The notes beneath the pieces were generated by a model, which saw nothing but the letters and a program-made list of their open reading frames with translations, was not told the DNA's origin and searched no databases. Below, in pieces: positions 7,538 through 15,320 of a DNA stretch of 64,000 nucleotides; the stretch's first letter is position 1; each line of letters begins with the position of its first letter. This stretch comes from Pseudorhodobacter turbinis (GTDB lineage Bacteria > Pseudomonadota > Alphaproteobacteria > Rhodobacterales > Rhodobacteraceae). The position numbers were made by a program, and so were the translations under genes. The DNA lies in NCBI RefSeq assembly GCF_005234135.1, contig NZ_CP039964.1:496001-560000 (forward strand). Reading direction: 5' to 3'.

Positions 7538-9154
7538 TTATGCCACGCTGGCTGCGATTGCGTCCACTGCCCGCAACGACAGCGCAGCGATGGTCAGGCT
7601 TGGATTGGCCGTGGCAGAGGTGGGAAACGTGCCTGACCCCAAAAGAAACAGATTGCGATGATCGAAACTGCGCAGATCGGCATCCACAACGGCATTTTTG
7701 GCATCTTTGCCCATCCGCACCGTTCCGATGATATGCCCTGATCCCTGAATATCCGGGGAATGATTGATGTTGGTTGCACCGAGTGCGGCAAAAACCTCAT
7801 CATGCGCGTCTCGCGCTGCATCCAGGCCGGCGCGCGTATAGTCGTCAAAATCATAGTGAATGCGTGGCAGCGGCATCCCATTGGCATCGCGCTTGTCGGG
7901 GGACAGTGTCACACGGTTCTCCGCATCTGGTGATTGCTCCACCAGAGAACTGATACGAATCTGGCGTGATGTCGCATCTTTGATCGCCGCGTCAAGCTCG
8001 GCACCACGTAGACCTGTTTTGGCGAGATCAGCAGCCGTCGACATTGGCGCACCTGTGGGCCAGGCGTGACCATCATTGGCAATCTCAATGCGGAAAGCTG
8101 CGCGATCTTTGCGGAATTCCCCATCACGCATGTTTTCAATTCCCGATGTCGAAAGAGGGCCACGAAATGGCCAAACCGGCTCGGGCGTCTCGGCCCAACT
8201 GAGCATGCTGGGGTGGTCCATCAGATTTCGGCCAACTTGATCGGAGCTGTTGGCAACGCCGTACTGCGCACCTTCCTGTGCAGAGTTCAGCAACAGGCGT
8301 GGGGTCTCAATACCGTGCGCCGCGACGACCACTACTTTTCCGGTGGCAGTTCCGGTGCTGCCGTCTGCACGACGGAAATCCACCGAAGTAATTTGGCCGT
8401 CTGCGCCAAGATTAAGCCGTGTCGCAGTGGTTTCGTCATGGACGACCGCACCTGCGCCTTCAGCTTGTTGCACATGAACCGTTGCGTCATATTTCGCTTG
8501 GATCGGGCAGACCGGAATGCACGATGCGTTACCGCAGCATTCGGGGCGGTCGGCACGAAATATCGAATTTCGCCCCTGTGGTGTTGCACGCAGTTGATAT
8601 TTCGTGCCCTCGAGTGCTTTGCCGACCTGTTTGTCGAGATAGGTTTGCGGAATCATCGGCATCGGAAAGCCGCCGGACCTCGGCGACCCTAAATCCTCGT
8701 TGCTGTCGCCTGCCACGCCGATTTCCTGTTCAGCGGCCAGATAGAACGGCTCTAGCGTATCATAGTCCAACGGCCAATCCACCGCGTGGCCATAGAGCGA
8801 TTTTAGCCTAAAATCAGCCGGCACATTGCGCAGCGTTGTTCCCAACCAGTGCCAAGTCGTGCCGCCAACCACTTTGATGTAAGTGGATTTAAAATTCTCG
8901 GGCCCCATCTGCTGATAGTAGTCACCGATCCTGTGGGTGAGAGGGTGAGGTGCGGTCGGGTCATTGGGGTAGGCCGATTCCGGCACCTTGATCTTGGCAT
9001 TCCAAAAGGTCTCGACTGCATCAAACCGATCTATCCGCTTGCCGCTTTCCAAAAACGCCACTTTCAGCCCTTTTTGCGCCAGCTTCGCGCCCGCTATCGC
9101 GCCCGCGATACCGGTCCCTATGATGAGAATGTCTGCTGTGATGTCATTTGCCAT
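7538..9154 (-). CDS. GMC-family FAD oxidoreductase (sugar or alcohol dehydrogenase)
   Basis: This 538-residue flavoprotein resembles the large subunits of gluconate and sorbitol dehydrogenases. The FAD dinucleotide motif IIGTGIAGAIAG is near residue 10, and GGTTWHWLG and GRNLMDHPS lie in the middle. The GMC C-terminal domain has GSGHIIGTVRMG (active-site His) and the FAD-binding end TSATANPSLTIAALSLRA. A PECCGNASCIPVCPIQAKYD segment contains clustered cysteines, typical of this subgroup. ATG 9154 is chosen over upstream options because it starts right before the FAD motif. It follows the Tat-signal small subunit gene by 49 bp, so the two likely form a periplasmic complex. The usual cytochrome c subunit gene is absent. 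Confidence 0.88.
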   Translation of the reverse strand: MANDITADILIIGTGIAGAIAGAKLAQKGLKVAFLESGKRIDRFDAVETFWNAKIKVPESAYPNDPTAPHPLTHRIGDYYQQMGPENFKSTYIKVVGGTTWHWLGTTLRNVPADFRLKSLYGHAVDWPLDYDTLEPFYLAAEQEIGVAGDSNEDLGSPRSGGFPMPMIPQTYLDKQVGKALEGTKYQLRATPQGRNSIFRADRPECCGNASCIPVCPIQAKYDATVHVQQAEGAGAVVHDETTATRLNLGADGQITSVDFRRADGSTGTATGKVVVVAAHGIETPRLLLNSAQEGAQYGVANSSDQVGRNLMDHPSMLSWAETPEPVWPFRGPLSTSGIENMRDGEFRKDRAAFRIEIANDGHAWPTGAPMSTAADLAKTGLRGAELDAAIKDATSRQIRISSLVEQSPDAENRVTLSPDKRDANGMPLPRIHYDFDDYTRAGLDAARDAHDEVFAALGATNINHSPDIQGSGHIIGTVRMGKDAKNAVVDADLRSFDHRNLFLLGSGTFPTSATANPSLTIAALSLRAVDAIAASVA

Positions 9155-9203
9155 TGCTGGAATCCTCGAGTCTTTGATGGGGGATCGAAAGGAAAGAGCT
9201 TGA

Positions 9204-9647
9204 TCAAGCCTCTGGTGGATCGGCCCAGTAGCCGACACCGCCACCACAGAAACCCATAGGTTTGGTGAAATCCATCGCCTGCCAGATCAATGCCTCATCG
9301 TAAGCAAGCACTGTCAAATCGTCCGGATCGGGGGATTCACCTGTATACCATGCTGCTACGATGGCGTTGGCCAGATCACTGTCGACCGTGTCCGCAGACA
9401 AGGTTGAGATGTTATCCATCTTCCCGGTCGCATTGAACGCAGACAGCATCCCGCCCGCGATATCTTGGGGCAGGCTGTCTTGACCAATCAACTTCTCTGA
9501 CAACGCAAGAAAGGCGTCGACGCCCACTCCCTGTCCAAAAGCTTGTCCGGGCCACTGAGACAGCGAAAGCATGGACATCGCCGAAACCGCTGACATAAAC
9601 CCCCGACGGGAGAGGGGCGTCGACGACTTCATTTTCGAATTACGCAT
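9204..9647 (-). CDS. Tat-exported small subunit of GMC dehydrogenase
   Basis: This is a 147-residue protein with a twin-arginine signal (LSRRGFMSAVSAMSMLSL). It matches the small-subunit family of membrane-bound sugar/sorbitol dehydrogenases, with the late motif AYDEALIWQAM and a C-terminal GGGVGYWADPP. In this family the small subunit carries the catalytic flavoprotein across the membrane by the Tat route. ATG 9647 has a GGAAG-type ribosome site. The gene is the first of the operon with the GMC oxidoreductase, and an EcfG-like promoter lies 64-89 bp upstream. Confidence 0.82.
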   Translation of the reverse strand: MRNSKMKSSTPLSRRGFMSAVSAMSMLSLSQWPGQAFGQGVGVDAFLALSEKLIGQDSLPQDIAGGMLSAFNATGKMDNISTLSADTVDSDLANAIVAAWYTGESPDPDDLTVLAYDEALIWQAMDFTKPMGFCGGGVGYWADPPEA

Positions 9648-9710
9648 CTGGTTCTTCCCTTCTTCGCGGTTCATTTTTTGACGGAGAGAAACTGAAGTTA
9701 TAATACATCT

Positions 9711-9736
9711 AACGCGCGAACTCTCTGTTTGGTTCC
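9711..9736 (-). promoter_or_regulatory. EcfG-type promoter for the GMC operon
   Basis: On the minus strand GGAAC (9736-9732) and CGTT (9714-9711) are separated by exactly 17 bases, the consensus spacing of the alphaproteobacterial general-stress sigma factor EcfG. Confidence 0.6.
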
Positions 9737-9788
9737 AAAGGCACTGAGCTACTCCCAATTTGTTGGACAGGCTCTGTGGCGACCCCGC

Positions 9789-9974
9789 TTAGGGGGCGGT
9801 GCGGTTTGGCGACAGCTCGGAAGGGAACTCTGCCGGTTGTGGGATGGGCTGGACGTCCGGTACCTCGGACGGATGATCCGGCTCGATTTCAGGCCTCGGA
9901 ATGTCGGGCTGCGGCGTTGGCGGAAGCGGTGTGTTCGGCACTTCAACTGGTGGAGGTTTAGGGGAGTTAGGCAT
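9789..9974 (-). CDS. Small proline-rich protein
   Basis: This is a 61-residue protein of unknown function, very rich in proline, glutamate and serine (KPPPVEVPNTPLPPTPQPDI and similar runs). It has no signal peptide or membrane segment and is probably disordered. ATG 9974 has a strong AAGGAG ribosome site eight bases upstream, and an EcfG-like promoter with the exact consensus lies just before it. Both make a real expressed gene likely despite the small size. It is transcribed alone, upstream of the GMC operon. Confidence 0.7.
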   Translation of the reverse strand: MPNSPKPPPVEVPNTPLPPTPQPDIPRPEIEPDHPSEVPDVQPIPQPAEFPSELSPNRTAP

Positions 9975-10008
9975 TGGGCGCTCCTTTTTCGGTGGGTTCC
10001 ACAAACTC

Positions 10009-10034
10009 AACGCTGGGTGGCAGTTTTAGGTTCC
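10009..10034 (-). promoter_or_regulatory. EcfG-type promoter for the proline-rich gene
   Basis: GGAAC (10034-10030) and CGTT (10012-10009) on the minus strand are 17 bases apart, matching the EcfG consensus perfectly. The start codon follows 35 bases downstream. Confidence 0.65.
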
Positions 10035-10429
10035 GACAGCCGCGTCGCGCCACCTTTCATGCGCGTATAATAGCTTATTCACGTGCGAATCCTGAAGGCG
10101 TCCAGACGGGAGCGTGGTCATTAAGGAGCCATTTTTGCGACATGCGGTTGGTTTTGAATGCACTTGGCGCGGGTTCCGACCCGCTTTGCGTAGGGCGCAA
10201 GGCATCTCTTGAAACAGAAAGAGCAGTTCAACGCACGCAAAATCCAAAGCTCGACGAGGTGCGGCCAGTGCGGCATTGTTTACCAAGCGCGGCGAGACGT
10301 AGAAGTCAGATTTGAAGGGCGCACAGGCAAACCTTGCGTTGCTGGGGGAGGCGGGCGCATCCCATCATCGCGTTCCATTATTTCGTCTAAGGGGTCAAAA
10401 CTGACCGCCTATGCAGATGATCTTACGAG

Positions 10430-10645
10430 AGGCTTTTTAGAGGGCGAAACCCTTTCCGGCGGGCTAGTTCATATCTCTACCGAGACGCCGAGCCTGGCCC
10501 GGCGCAAGCGTGGGCGCGGGTTTTCCTATAATCACTTAACTGTTAAAGTTCTAAAATCGGCAATCCTAAGGGACCCGCCTTGCCTCAAAGGTAGACAAGG
10601 CGCGGATTGGCCCACTTGCCATTTCATCCGCGTGGACGGATGAAT
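10430..10645 (+). pseudogene. Topoisomerase IB N-terminal remnant (tentative)
   Basis: Fragments in different frames resemble the start of bacterial DNA topoisomerase IB: GGLVHISTETPSLARRKRGRGFSYN fits the usual LVYVSD...RRRRGRGFxY opening (read here in pieces), and further on GPLAISSAWTDE fits the LxIPPAWTDVWI motif. Frameshifts and the missing catalytic domain make it non-functional. Genes of this family often belong to the general-stress regulon, as the neighbours appear to. The match is weak and made by eye. Confidence 0.4.
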
Positions 10646-10940
10646 GAATTCACACAAGCGCATAGAGCCGTTTGCAAGCGATGTGCATTGATGACGTATC
10701 CGTAAACACCACCTTTATCCCCCCGCCATTAGCCGAAGCTCCTACATTCACTTCCGCATAATCGCGGTGGCCGCAGCGGCGCAAGAAGCGCAGGTCAAGC
10801 TTTTGACCGGTTTGTTCCTAGGGGGATACGCGGCTGCGGGTGGGTGAGCGCGAAGTCTTGGGGTTTATGGCGTCGTGCAAAGCCGCGCGTGTGTTCAATT
10901 TGGACTGATCGCATTTGCCGTGGCTGCCCGCACAAACAAG
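10646..10940. other. Gene-free stretch
   Basis: No gene was recognised. A short frame near 10755-10845 (IIAVAAAAQEAQVKLLTG) could be a fragment of a lost protein, but nothing identifies it. Confidence 0.3.
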
Positions 10941-10969
10941 CCCCCAGAACCGTTGATTGGTTCTGGGGG
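10941..10969 (-). terminator. Terminator of the PRC-barrel gene
   Basis: A perfect 11 bp stem CCCCCAGAACC / GGTTCTGGGGG around GTTGATT lies 28 bp beyond the PRC-barrel stop. On the minus strand it is followed by CTTGTTTGT. Confidence 0.75.
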
Positions 10970-10997
10970 CCGATGCGGAATAATCGGGGAGGGTGGA

Positions 10998-11294
10998 TCA
11001 ATGATGATGTTCTGGCAAAGCTTCGACCTGATCGCGGGTCATGTCAGTTACGGCGTGGACGGTGCCATTGTCATCGCGCATTACGTCAAGCTGGTTAAGC
11101 TGGAGCGCTACCGGCTTTGTGCCGATGCCAAGAAAGCCGCCGACGTCAACGATCACACGAATGCTGGCACCATCACCATGTAGATGCGAAATTGTGCCGA
11201 TTGTCTCGTCTCGTCCGTCATAAATCGTGGCACCTGTCAGATTTTTTTCATTCAGCTCGGCAGCTTCAAGGCGGTGGTGAAATGTGTGGTCCAT
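10998..11294 (-). CDS. PRC-barrel domain protein
   Basis: This is a 98-residue cytosolic protein with a PRC-barrel fold: LTGATIYDGRDETIGTISHL is followed by IVDVGGFLGIGTKPVALQLNQL, the pattern of stress-induced PRC-barrel proteins of alphaproteobacteria. The C-terminus ends in HHH. ATG 11294 is preceded by GAGGAG. A GGAAC-N17-GGTT promoter lies just upstream and a terminator just downstream, so it is a single-gene transcript. Its exact role is unknown; related proteins are induced by osmotic or oxidative stress. Confidence 0.85.
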   Translation of the reverse strand: MDHTFHHRLEAAELNEKNLTGATIYDGRDETIGTISHLHGDGASIRVIVDVGGFLGIGTKPVALQLNQLDVMRDDNGTVHAVTDMTRDQVEALPEHHH

Positions 11295-11328
11295 AACGAA
11301 ACTCCTCTGTGTTGATGTACGTGAGGTC

Positions 11329-11354
11329 AACCCACTAAAGCCCGCACCAGTTCC
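11329..11354 (-). promoter_or_regulatory. EcfG-like promoter for the PRC-barrel gene
   Basis: GGAAC (11354-11350) and GGTT (11332-11329) on the minus strand are 17 bases apart. The -10 differs from CGTT at one position. Confidence 0.55.
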
Positions 11355-11624
11355 CAAATCCTTGAGTCATTTCATGCGGTTTTGGGCTGGCTCGTCCCGC
11401 AACTCGGCGATACTTGGGAGGCAGGCATTTTAACACTCGGGAAGAGTGGGAACCGACGATCAAAATAATCTCGGAGCCTAAGCGTGCGATTGCTGTATGC
11501 GTGACTTAGAGCCTAAAGACGTCAAAGGCGGCCGATAGGGAACTTCAGTCTCAAGAGGTCAAGCGTTGACCCCGCAATTGGCGCTTTTATACTGTTAACT
11601 ATAAGAAATAATGCAGTGAGCTGG
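11355..11624. other. Gene-free stretch
   Basis: About 270 bp lie between the PRC-barrel promoter and the yetF stop. No gene, hairpin or repeat was recognised. Confidence 0.4.
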
Positions 11625-12350
11625 CTAGGTTTCGTCGCTTCGGCCATCAACATTGATCGCTGGCGTCCATTGTTTGGCGTTGCACTCCGGGCAGGCGGAT
11701 GGTGTTTGGGTGGGGCCGTGGGTCAAGCTGCCGCAGCAGCAGCAGGCCATGGCGTGCCCAGCACCAATTGCAACGTTGGGGCCGGATACCGGCGGTGGCC
11801 GCACATCCCATGCGGGTTCAATGGGCAAGCCGCGGCGCGCGGGATCGGCGCGAAACGTACTGAAACGGCCCGAGGTTTCCAGATACCCTTGGCGAACTTC
11901 ACCGAGATTGCAGATGCCTTGGCTGCGCAGGCTTTCAAATAATTCGCTTTTACCAATATTGTGGTAGCGTAGCGTATCGACGATAACCACACCGTCGCGG
12001 ATCACTTCGCAGGTGCGACCGTCCAGCGCCTTTTCGACACTTTTGTAGCGATAGATCAGCGTATCCAGAGCTTTGTTGATGACGACAACCGCGGTAATGA
12101 CCAACATCGCGTGCAGCAGCGGCACCTCGGGGTAGAACATCGCGTCTCCGACGGCAGAGCCCAAGGCGATCACCAACAAAAATTCGACGGTCGACATTTG
12201 TGCAATGCCTCGCCCGCCCACCCAGCGGATCAGCGCCAAGGAATAAGCGTAAATCAGACAGGTTCGGAAAGCGATCTCCAGGTAAAACAGCGCAGGTTCG
12301 CTGCCCAAAAACATGCGGTCAAAATCAAAGGGAATAATCGGATCGTCCAT
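11625..12350 (-). CDS. YetF/DUF421 membrane protein with cysteine-rich tail
   Basis: This is a 241-residue protein of the DUF421 (YetF) family. Three membrane helices are in the first 100 residues (FRTCLIYAYSLALIRWVGGR, EFLLVIALGSAVGDAMF, LLHAMLVITAVVVINKAL), followed by the cytosolic DUF421 domain (DGRTCEVIRDGVVIVDTLR, GICNLGEVRQGYLETSG). Unlike typical members, the C-terminus adds ACCCCGSLTHG and CPECNAKQW, a possible zinc-binding ribbon. ATG 12350 is chosen because an upstream in-frame ATG would lie in the hairpin region. The gene follows the DUF892 gene on the same strand by 106 bp and is probably part of the same stress group. Confidence 0.82.
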   Translation of the reverse strand: MDDPIIPFDFDRMFLGSEPALFYLEIAFRTCLIYAYSLALIRWVGGRGIAQMSTVEFLLVIALGSAVGDAMFYPEVPLLHAMLVITAVVVINKALDTLIYRYKSVEKALDGRTCEVIRDGVVIVDTLRYHNIGKSELFESLRSQGICNLGEVRQGYLETSGRFSTFRADPARRGLPIEPAWDVRPPPVSGPNVAIGAGHAMACCCCGSLTHGPTQTPSACPECNAKQWTPAINVDGRSDET

Positions 12351-12375
12351 GAAAATGCTCCGGTTCAAAGGCGTC

Positions 12376-12407
12376 AAGCGGGACAAGTGGCTCTTGCCCC
12401 GCTTGAT
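12376..12407. repeat. Hairpin between DUF892 and yetF
   Basis: The inverted repeat CAAGCGGGACAAG / CTTGCCCCGCTTG, with a TGGCT loop and one mismatch, lies between the DUF892 stop and the yetF start. TTTTTAC follows on the plus strand. It could be an attenuating hairpin or a terminator for plus-strand transcripts. Confidence 0.5.
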
Positions 12408-12456
12408 TTTTACTACGCACAGCCGCTAAGACTGCGCGCGTCTCACTAGCGACGGG

Positions 12457-13197
12457 CTATTTTTTCGCCTTGGCCGAGGACTTGCTGTCATCACTGTGGC
12501 TGTCTGTATCGTCCTCGTCATACTCACTGGCGGCTTCGTTGATCGACCCTTCGGCCAGATCTTCCAGCTTGGTATGAGCGGCGTTTTCCTGATCGAGAAT
12601 TGACTGCAAAAGCTCTTGCACGTCATCCAGACCCAATGCGTCGGCGAACCCTACCAAGCTGGTATAGCGGGCAATTTCGTAGTGTTCGACCGCCTGACAG
12701 GAAAATATGATGGCCGCATCCGAAGCAAAACTGCCGCCAAAATCGTCGAGGATGGATTCAGCTTCTGTTAGAATGCCATCAATCGCGTCGCATTTTTCGC
12801 CCTTGGCCCGCAGCCCCATCGCTTCAAATGCATTTTCTAAGGTTTCGATTTGCTCGGCGGTTTCTTCGCGGTGGCTGGTCAGGGCCTCAACCAGCGCGTC
12901 ATCTTCGGCGGCCTTAATCATTTTTGGCAGGGCGCGGTAAATTTTCTTTTCCGCATAATAGATGTCTTTCAGGCCATGTTCCAAAAGATCGGACAAGCCT
13001 TTGTCGGACGATGTACGTGCTTTGGCGGTCGCTTTGGTTTTTGCTGCGGACTTTTGCGCAACAGCGCTAGCGCGTTTGGTGCGGGCCTTTGCGTCCGGTT
13101 TTGCCTTGCTGACGGTGCGGGTTTTGCCGCTTGTCGAGGTTTTGGTTTTCTTTTTGTTTGCAGTGGCGTTAGAATTGGATGCTGTTGACGTGGCCAT
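12457..13197 (-). CDS. DUF892 (YciE/YciF-type) ferritin-like protein with lysine-rich tail
   Basis: This is a 246-residue protein. Residues about 70-225 form the DUF892 four-helix bundle, with LSDLLEHGLKDIYYAEKKI, LTSHREETAEQIETLE and ACQAVEHYEIARYTSL-type helices carrying the conserved Glu/His metal residues. Residues 10-68 are unusually rich in K, A, T and S (KKKTKTSTSGKTRT, KARTKRASAVAQKSAAKTKA), like a histone H1 tail, and the last 20 residues are acidic then lysine rich. The family is linked to stress protection, and the tail suggests DNA binding, which is inference. GGAAAG precedes ATG 13197, and an EcfG-like promoter lies upstream. Confidence 0.87.
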   Translation of the reverse strand: MATSTASNSNATANKKKTKTSTSGKTRTVSKAKPDAKARTKRASAVAQKSAAKTKATAKARTSSDKGLSDLLEHGLKDIYYAEKKIYRALPKMIKAAEDDALVEALTSHREETAEQIETLENAFEAMGLRAKGEKCDAIDGILTEAESILDDFGGSFASDAAIIFSCQAVEHYEIARYTSLVGFADALGLDDVQELLQSILDQENAAHTKLEDLAEGSINEAASEYDEDDTDSHSDDSKSSAKAKK

Positions 13198-13317
13198 GAA
13201 TCTTTCCTTTGGTCAAGCCGGGGCAAGCCCCGGAGCGTGGATTGAAAAAAAGTTGATACAGATTGACAAAAACAGTTTTTGCGTTTTGGGCGGCGATGTG
13301 TGCCGTCCCACCATTAG

Positions 13318-13343
13318 AACCCAAATTCCCCGACTTTAGTTCC
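13318..13343 (-). promoter_or_regulatory. EcfG-like promoter for the DUF892 gene
   Basis: GGAAC (13343-13339) and GGTT (13321-13318) on the minus strand are 17 bases apart. The transcript would carry a leader of about 110 bases, which includes the GGGGCAAGCCCC palindrome near 13220. Confidence 0.55.
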
Positions 13344-13590
13344 TCGCGGATCAAATTAATCTGACCGTATTGGCAGGGTTTGGTCACCGACGGCGGCTTT
13401 TGGCCGAAATCGTCCTTCATGGGGGCGCATGGTTTTGCTAAATCGCACTTGCCGCGCCAGCGGCCGATTGCGACGTGGTGGTTTTGTGCCGCCGAACGAA
13501 CTTCACCATCTCACGCGACGGCCTTGTCAGAGGAAACGGGCTTGAGTTGGGCCGGACCTCGGCCTAGCCTTACCCGCCCAGATCGAACTG

Positions 13591-13655
13591 ACCAAGGGCG
13601 GCATGAATACCAAGCTGCATGCGATCACAGACACTAGCAGACGGCCCGTCCGATT
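13591..13655 (+). pseudogene. IS5-family transposase fragment
   Basis: A short frame reads TKGGMNTKLHAITD then RRPVR and a stop, matching the middle of IS5/IS427 transposases and the copy at 1880-1980. Nothing else of the element remains nearby. It abuts the broken DUF3800 gene, so it probably marks the event that truncated that gene. The stretch 13344-13590 holds no recognised gene. Confidence 0.6.
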
Positions 13656-13660
13656 ATGAC

Positions 13661-13892
13661 CGCCAAAAAAGCCTTCACCGTTCGGGCTGAGAAGTTCACT
13701 CGAGTGCAATTCGAAACCGGCTGGGACTCGATCAGGAGCGAAATACTGAGTGATCACTCGTTCGAACTCGCCGGTCGTTCGAACCCAACCGTCGGCCCTC
13801 ACGGAAATACCGCCCAGGACGAAGATCGGTTGTTGTCCTGGCGCAATGTCAGTTCCCGTGCAGTCTGCTTCATCCAGATAAAAGAAATGCAT
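13661..13892 (-). pseudogene. DUF3800 protein, N-terminal fragment
   Basis: From ATG 13892 the frame reads MHFFYLDEADCTGTD, then QQPIFVLGGISVR, EFERVITQYFAPD and GFELHSSELLSP. This is the N-terminus of DUF3800 proteins, whose first strand carries a conserved YLDEsG motif and which are suspected RNase H-like nucleases. Here the motif has C in place of the usual G/S. The gene stops matching near 13661, where an IS5 fragment begins, so only about 77 residues remain. Confidence 0.65.
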
Positions 13893-14344
13893 ACCAATAT
13901 TCGTTTCGTCTAATAGCCAAGTCCAAACATGGCAGATTATGCCCCGGAAATGAATTTTATCTTCGATTTCTTTAGCAGAGATGTGGCGGATCGTCATCAG
14001 CGACTGGCAGCTCTGACGGGCCGCACCGCAGCATGACCGAGGATGGCTGAACGGCAGGCCTGGGCCGTCTATGCCGCTCTTATCGACGCTTAGCCTGGCG
14101 ATGCTGCGCGGCAGAGAATGGCGGCAGTGAGCCCATTGTGTCCGATGCTGCGCATTGCACGAATGTCCGTCATCATGAAAGTTTCCAAAAACCTCCAACA
14201 ACCACATGGGGTTTGAACGGGGTTTTTGGCAGCGTAGATCGGCGTGGTTTTTGCCTGTGCCAAAAAGGAGCATTTTTGGAACGGACGCTGATGGCAGCTA
14301 AACGTCAGTTCAGTCACCTTTTTTGTAAAACCTTGATCTGAGAC
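13893..14344. other. Gene-free stretch with unidentified remnants
   Basis: No intact gene is seen. Short frames (for example around 14000-14110 on the plus strand) are interrupted by stops and match nothing recognisable. Confidence 0.3.
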
Positions 14345-14731
14345 TTACCAAGCGCAGATTGAAAGCTCATCGTTTTCCCAACAAGCCGGGTCCTCAGTGG
14401 AACGATTAAGGTCGTGCAACTGGCCGTGCATATGGTTCGCGTAAGCTTCTCCGGTCCACATACCCTGAGCGTAATTACCTTCGATTGGACCCACAGTAGC
14501 TGCATATTTTGCGTTTCCGGTTACTACCGTGAAGGAACCTCCAACATCAGCCTGAAAATAGCAGGATCCACTATGATAAATAGTGCCATGTTCCGCGATA
14601 CGGCATTGGATTTCCCGAGGCGCAGTTCCATCAGGATACATATAGGGTATGAAGGGTTCATCGGCTTGAGACGGACCAGACATTACTGCAATCAGCGTGG
14701 CTAAGGATGTCAGAACAGTTTTATACGGCAT
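14345..14731 (-). CDS. Small exported protein of unknown function
   Basis: This is a 128-residue protein with a signal peptide (MPYKTVLTSLATLIAVMSGP, likely cleavage after SQA). The mature part has four cysteines (IQCRIA, SGSCYFQADVG, PACWEND, SICAW) that could form two disulfides, and the segment GMWTGEAYANHMHGQLHDL. GGAG precedes ATG 14731 at a good distance. No family was recognised. The gene stands alone between remnant DNA and a gene-free stretch, so it may be recently acquired cargo. Confidence 0.6.
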   Translation of the reverse strand: MPYKTVLTSLATLIAVMSGPSQADEPFIPYMYPDGTAPREIQCRIAEHGTIYHSGSCYFQADVGGSFTVVTGNAKYAATVGPIEGNYAQGMWTGEAYANHMHGQLHDLNRSTEDPACWENDELSICAW

Positions 14732-15320
14732 CGTAACTCCAACATTATTCCAAGATCACTTGGCAGCGTATTATGGAAAAACTATGGCGAAATACACGCT
14801 TAAGAAAGTCGGCGATTACTTTGCTAATATTTGACAAGCAACATCGACTCTAAGTTCGCCTGAAAGATCTGCCAAAAACCACCGTTTGTTGAACGGTTCG
14901 CTGAAACCGACATTGGCGCACTTGCGGCGAATGTCAGAAAAGTCCCGCACAGTAGCCATGTACGGGTCAAAATGCTGCCCGATCGACCAACCTTCGGCTT
15001 TCGGTAAATTGCGCAATAGCGGCCTGTACCTCAGCCTAGGTCTGCTCTTGCCTCTGCGCGTTGTGAGAGCAACTGCTTGTGATTAGTTACATCGCTGCAG
15101 ACGGCATACAGAATCTCTGGTGTGCCCGCTGCGATTGCGTAATAAAAAGCTAAGATCAGTTTTCGTGAGCTCCCTGACGAACATCAAGACTTGGTCTTTT
15201 CCCCGTTGCTTCGCGCGGCGCGACTTATGTTGAACTATATAGGCTTTGATGATGTGACCGCCCCCCGCCGGCATCAATATGCCAAGGTGGGTCTACGAGG
15301 ATCCACAAAGGAGGACGGTC
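14732..15320. other. Gene-free region; right part is the IS1111 5' flank
   Basis: No gene was recognised in 14732-15100. The segment from about 15200 resembles the 5' flank of IS110/IS1111 elements (CCGGCATCAATATGCCAAGGTGG before an AAAGGAGG ribosome site, quoted in part) and belongs to the transposase remnant that follows. Confidence 0.4.

Noticed and set aside
7081..7731. Plus-strand ORF of 216 codons
   Set aside because: It is a shadow of the zinT-like and GMC oxidoreductase genes on the other strand.
9597..9625. GGGAGAGGGGCG near the Tat signal, similar to the end of the palindromic inserts
   Set aside because: It has no partner end or hairpin and encodes the conserved Tat motif of the small subunit.
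10026..10286. Minus-strand ORF of 86 codons
   Set aside because: It lies across the EcfG-like promoter and has no ribosome site, conserved motif or codon support.
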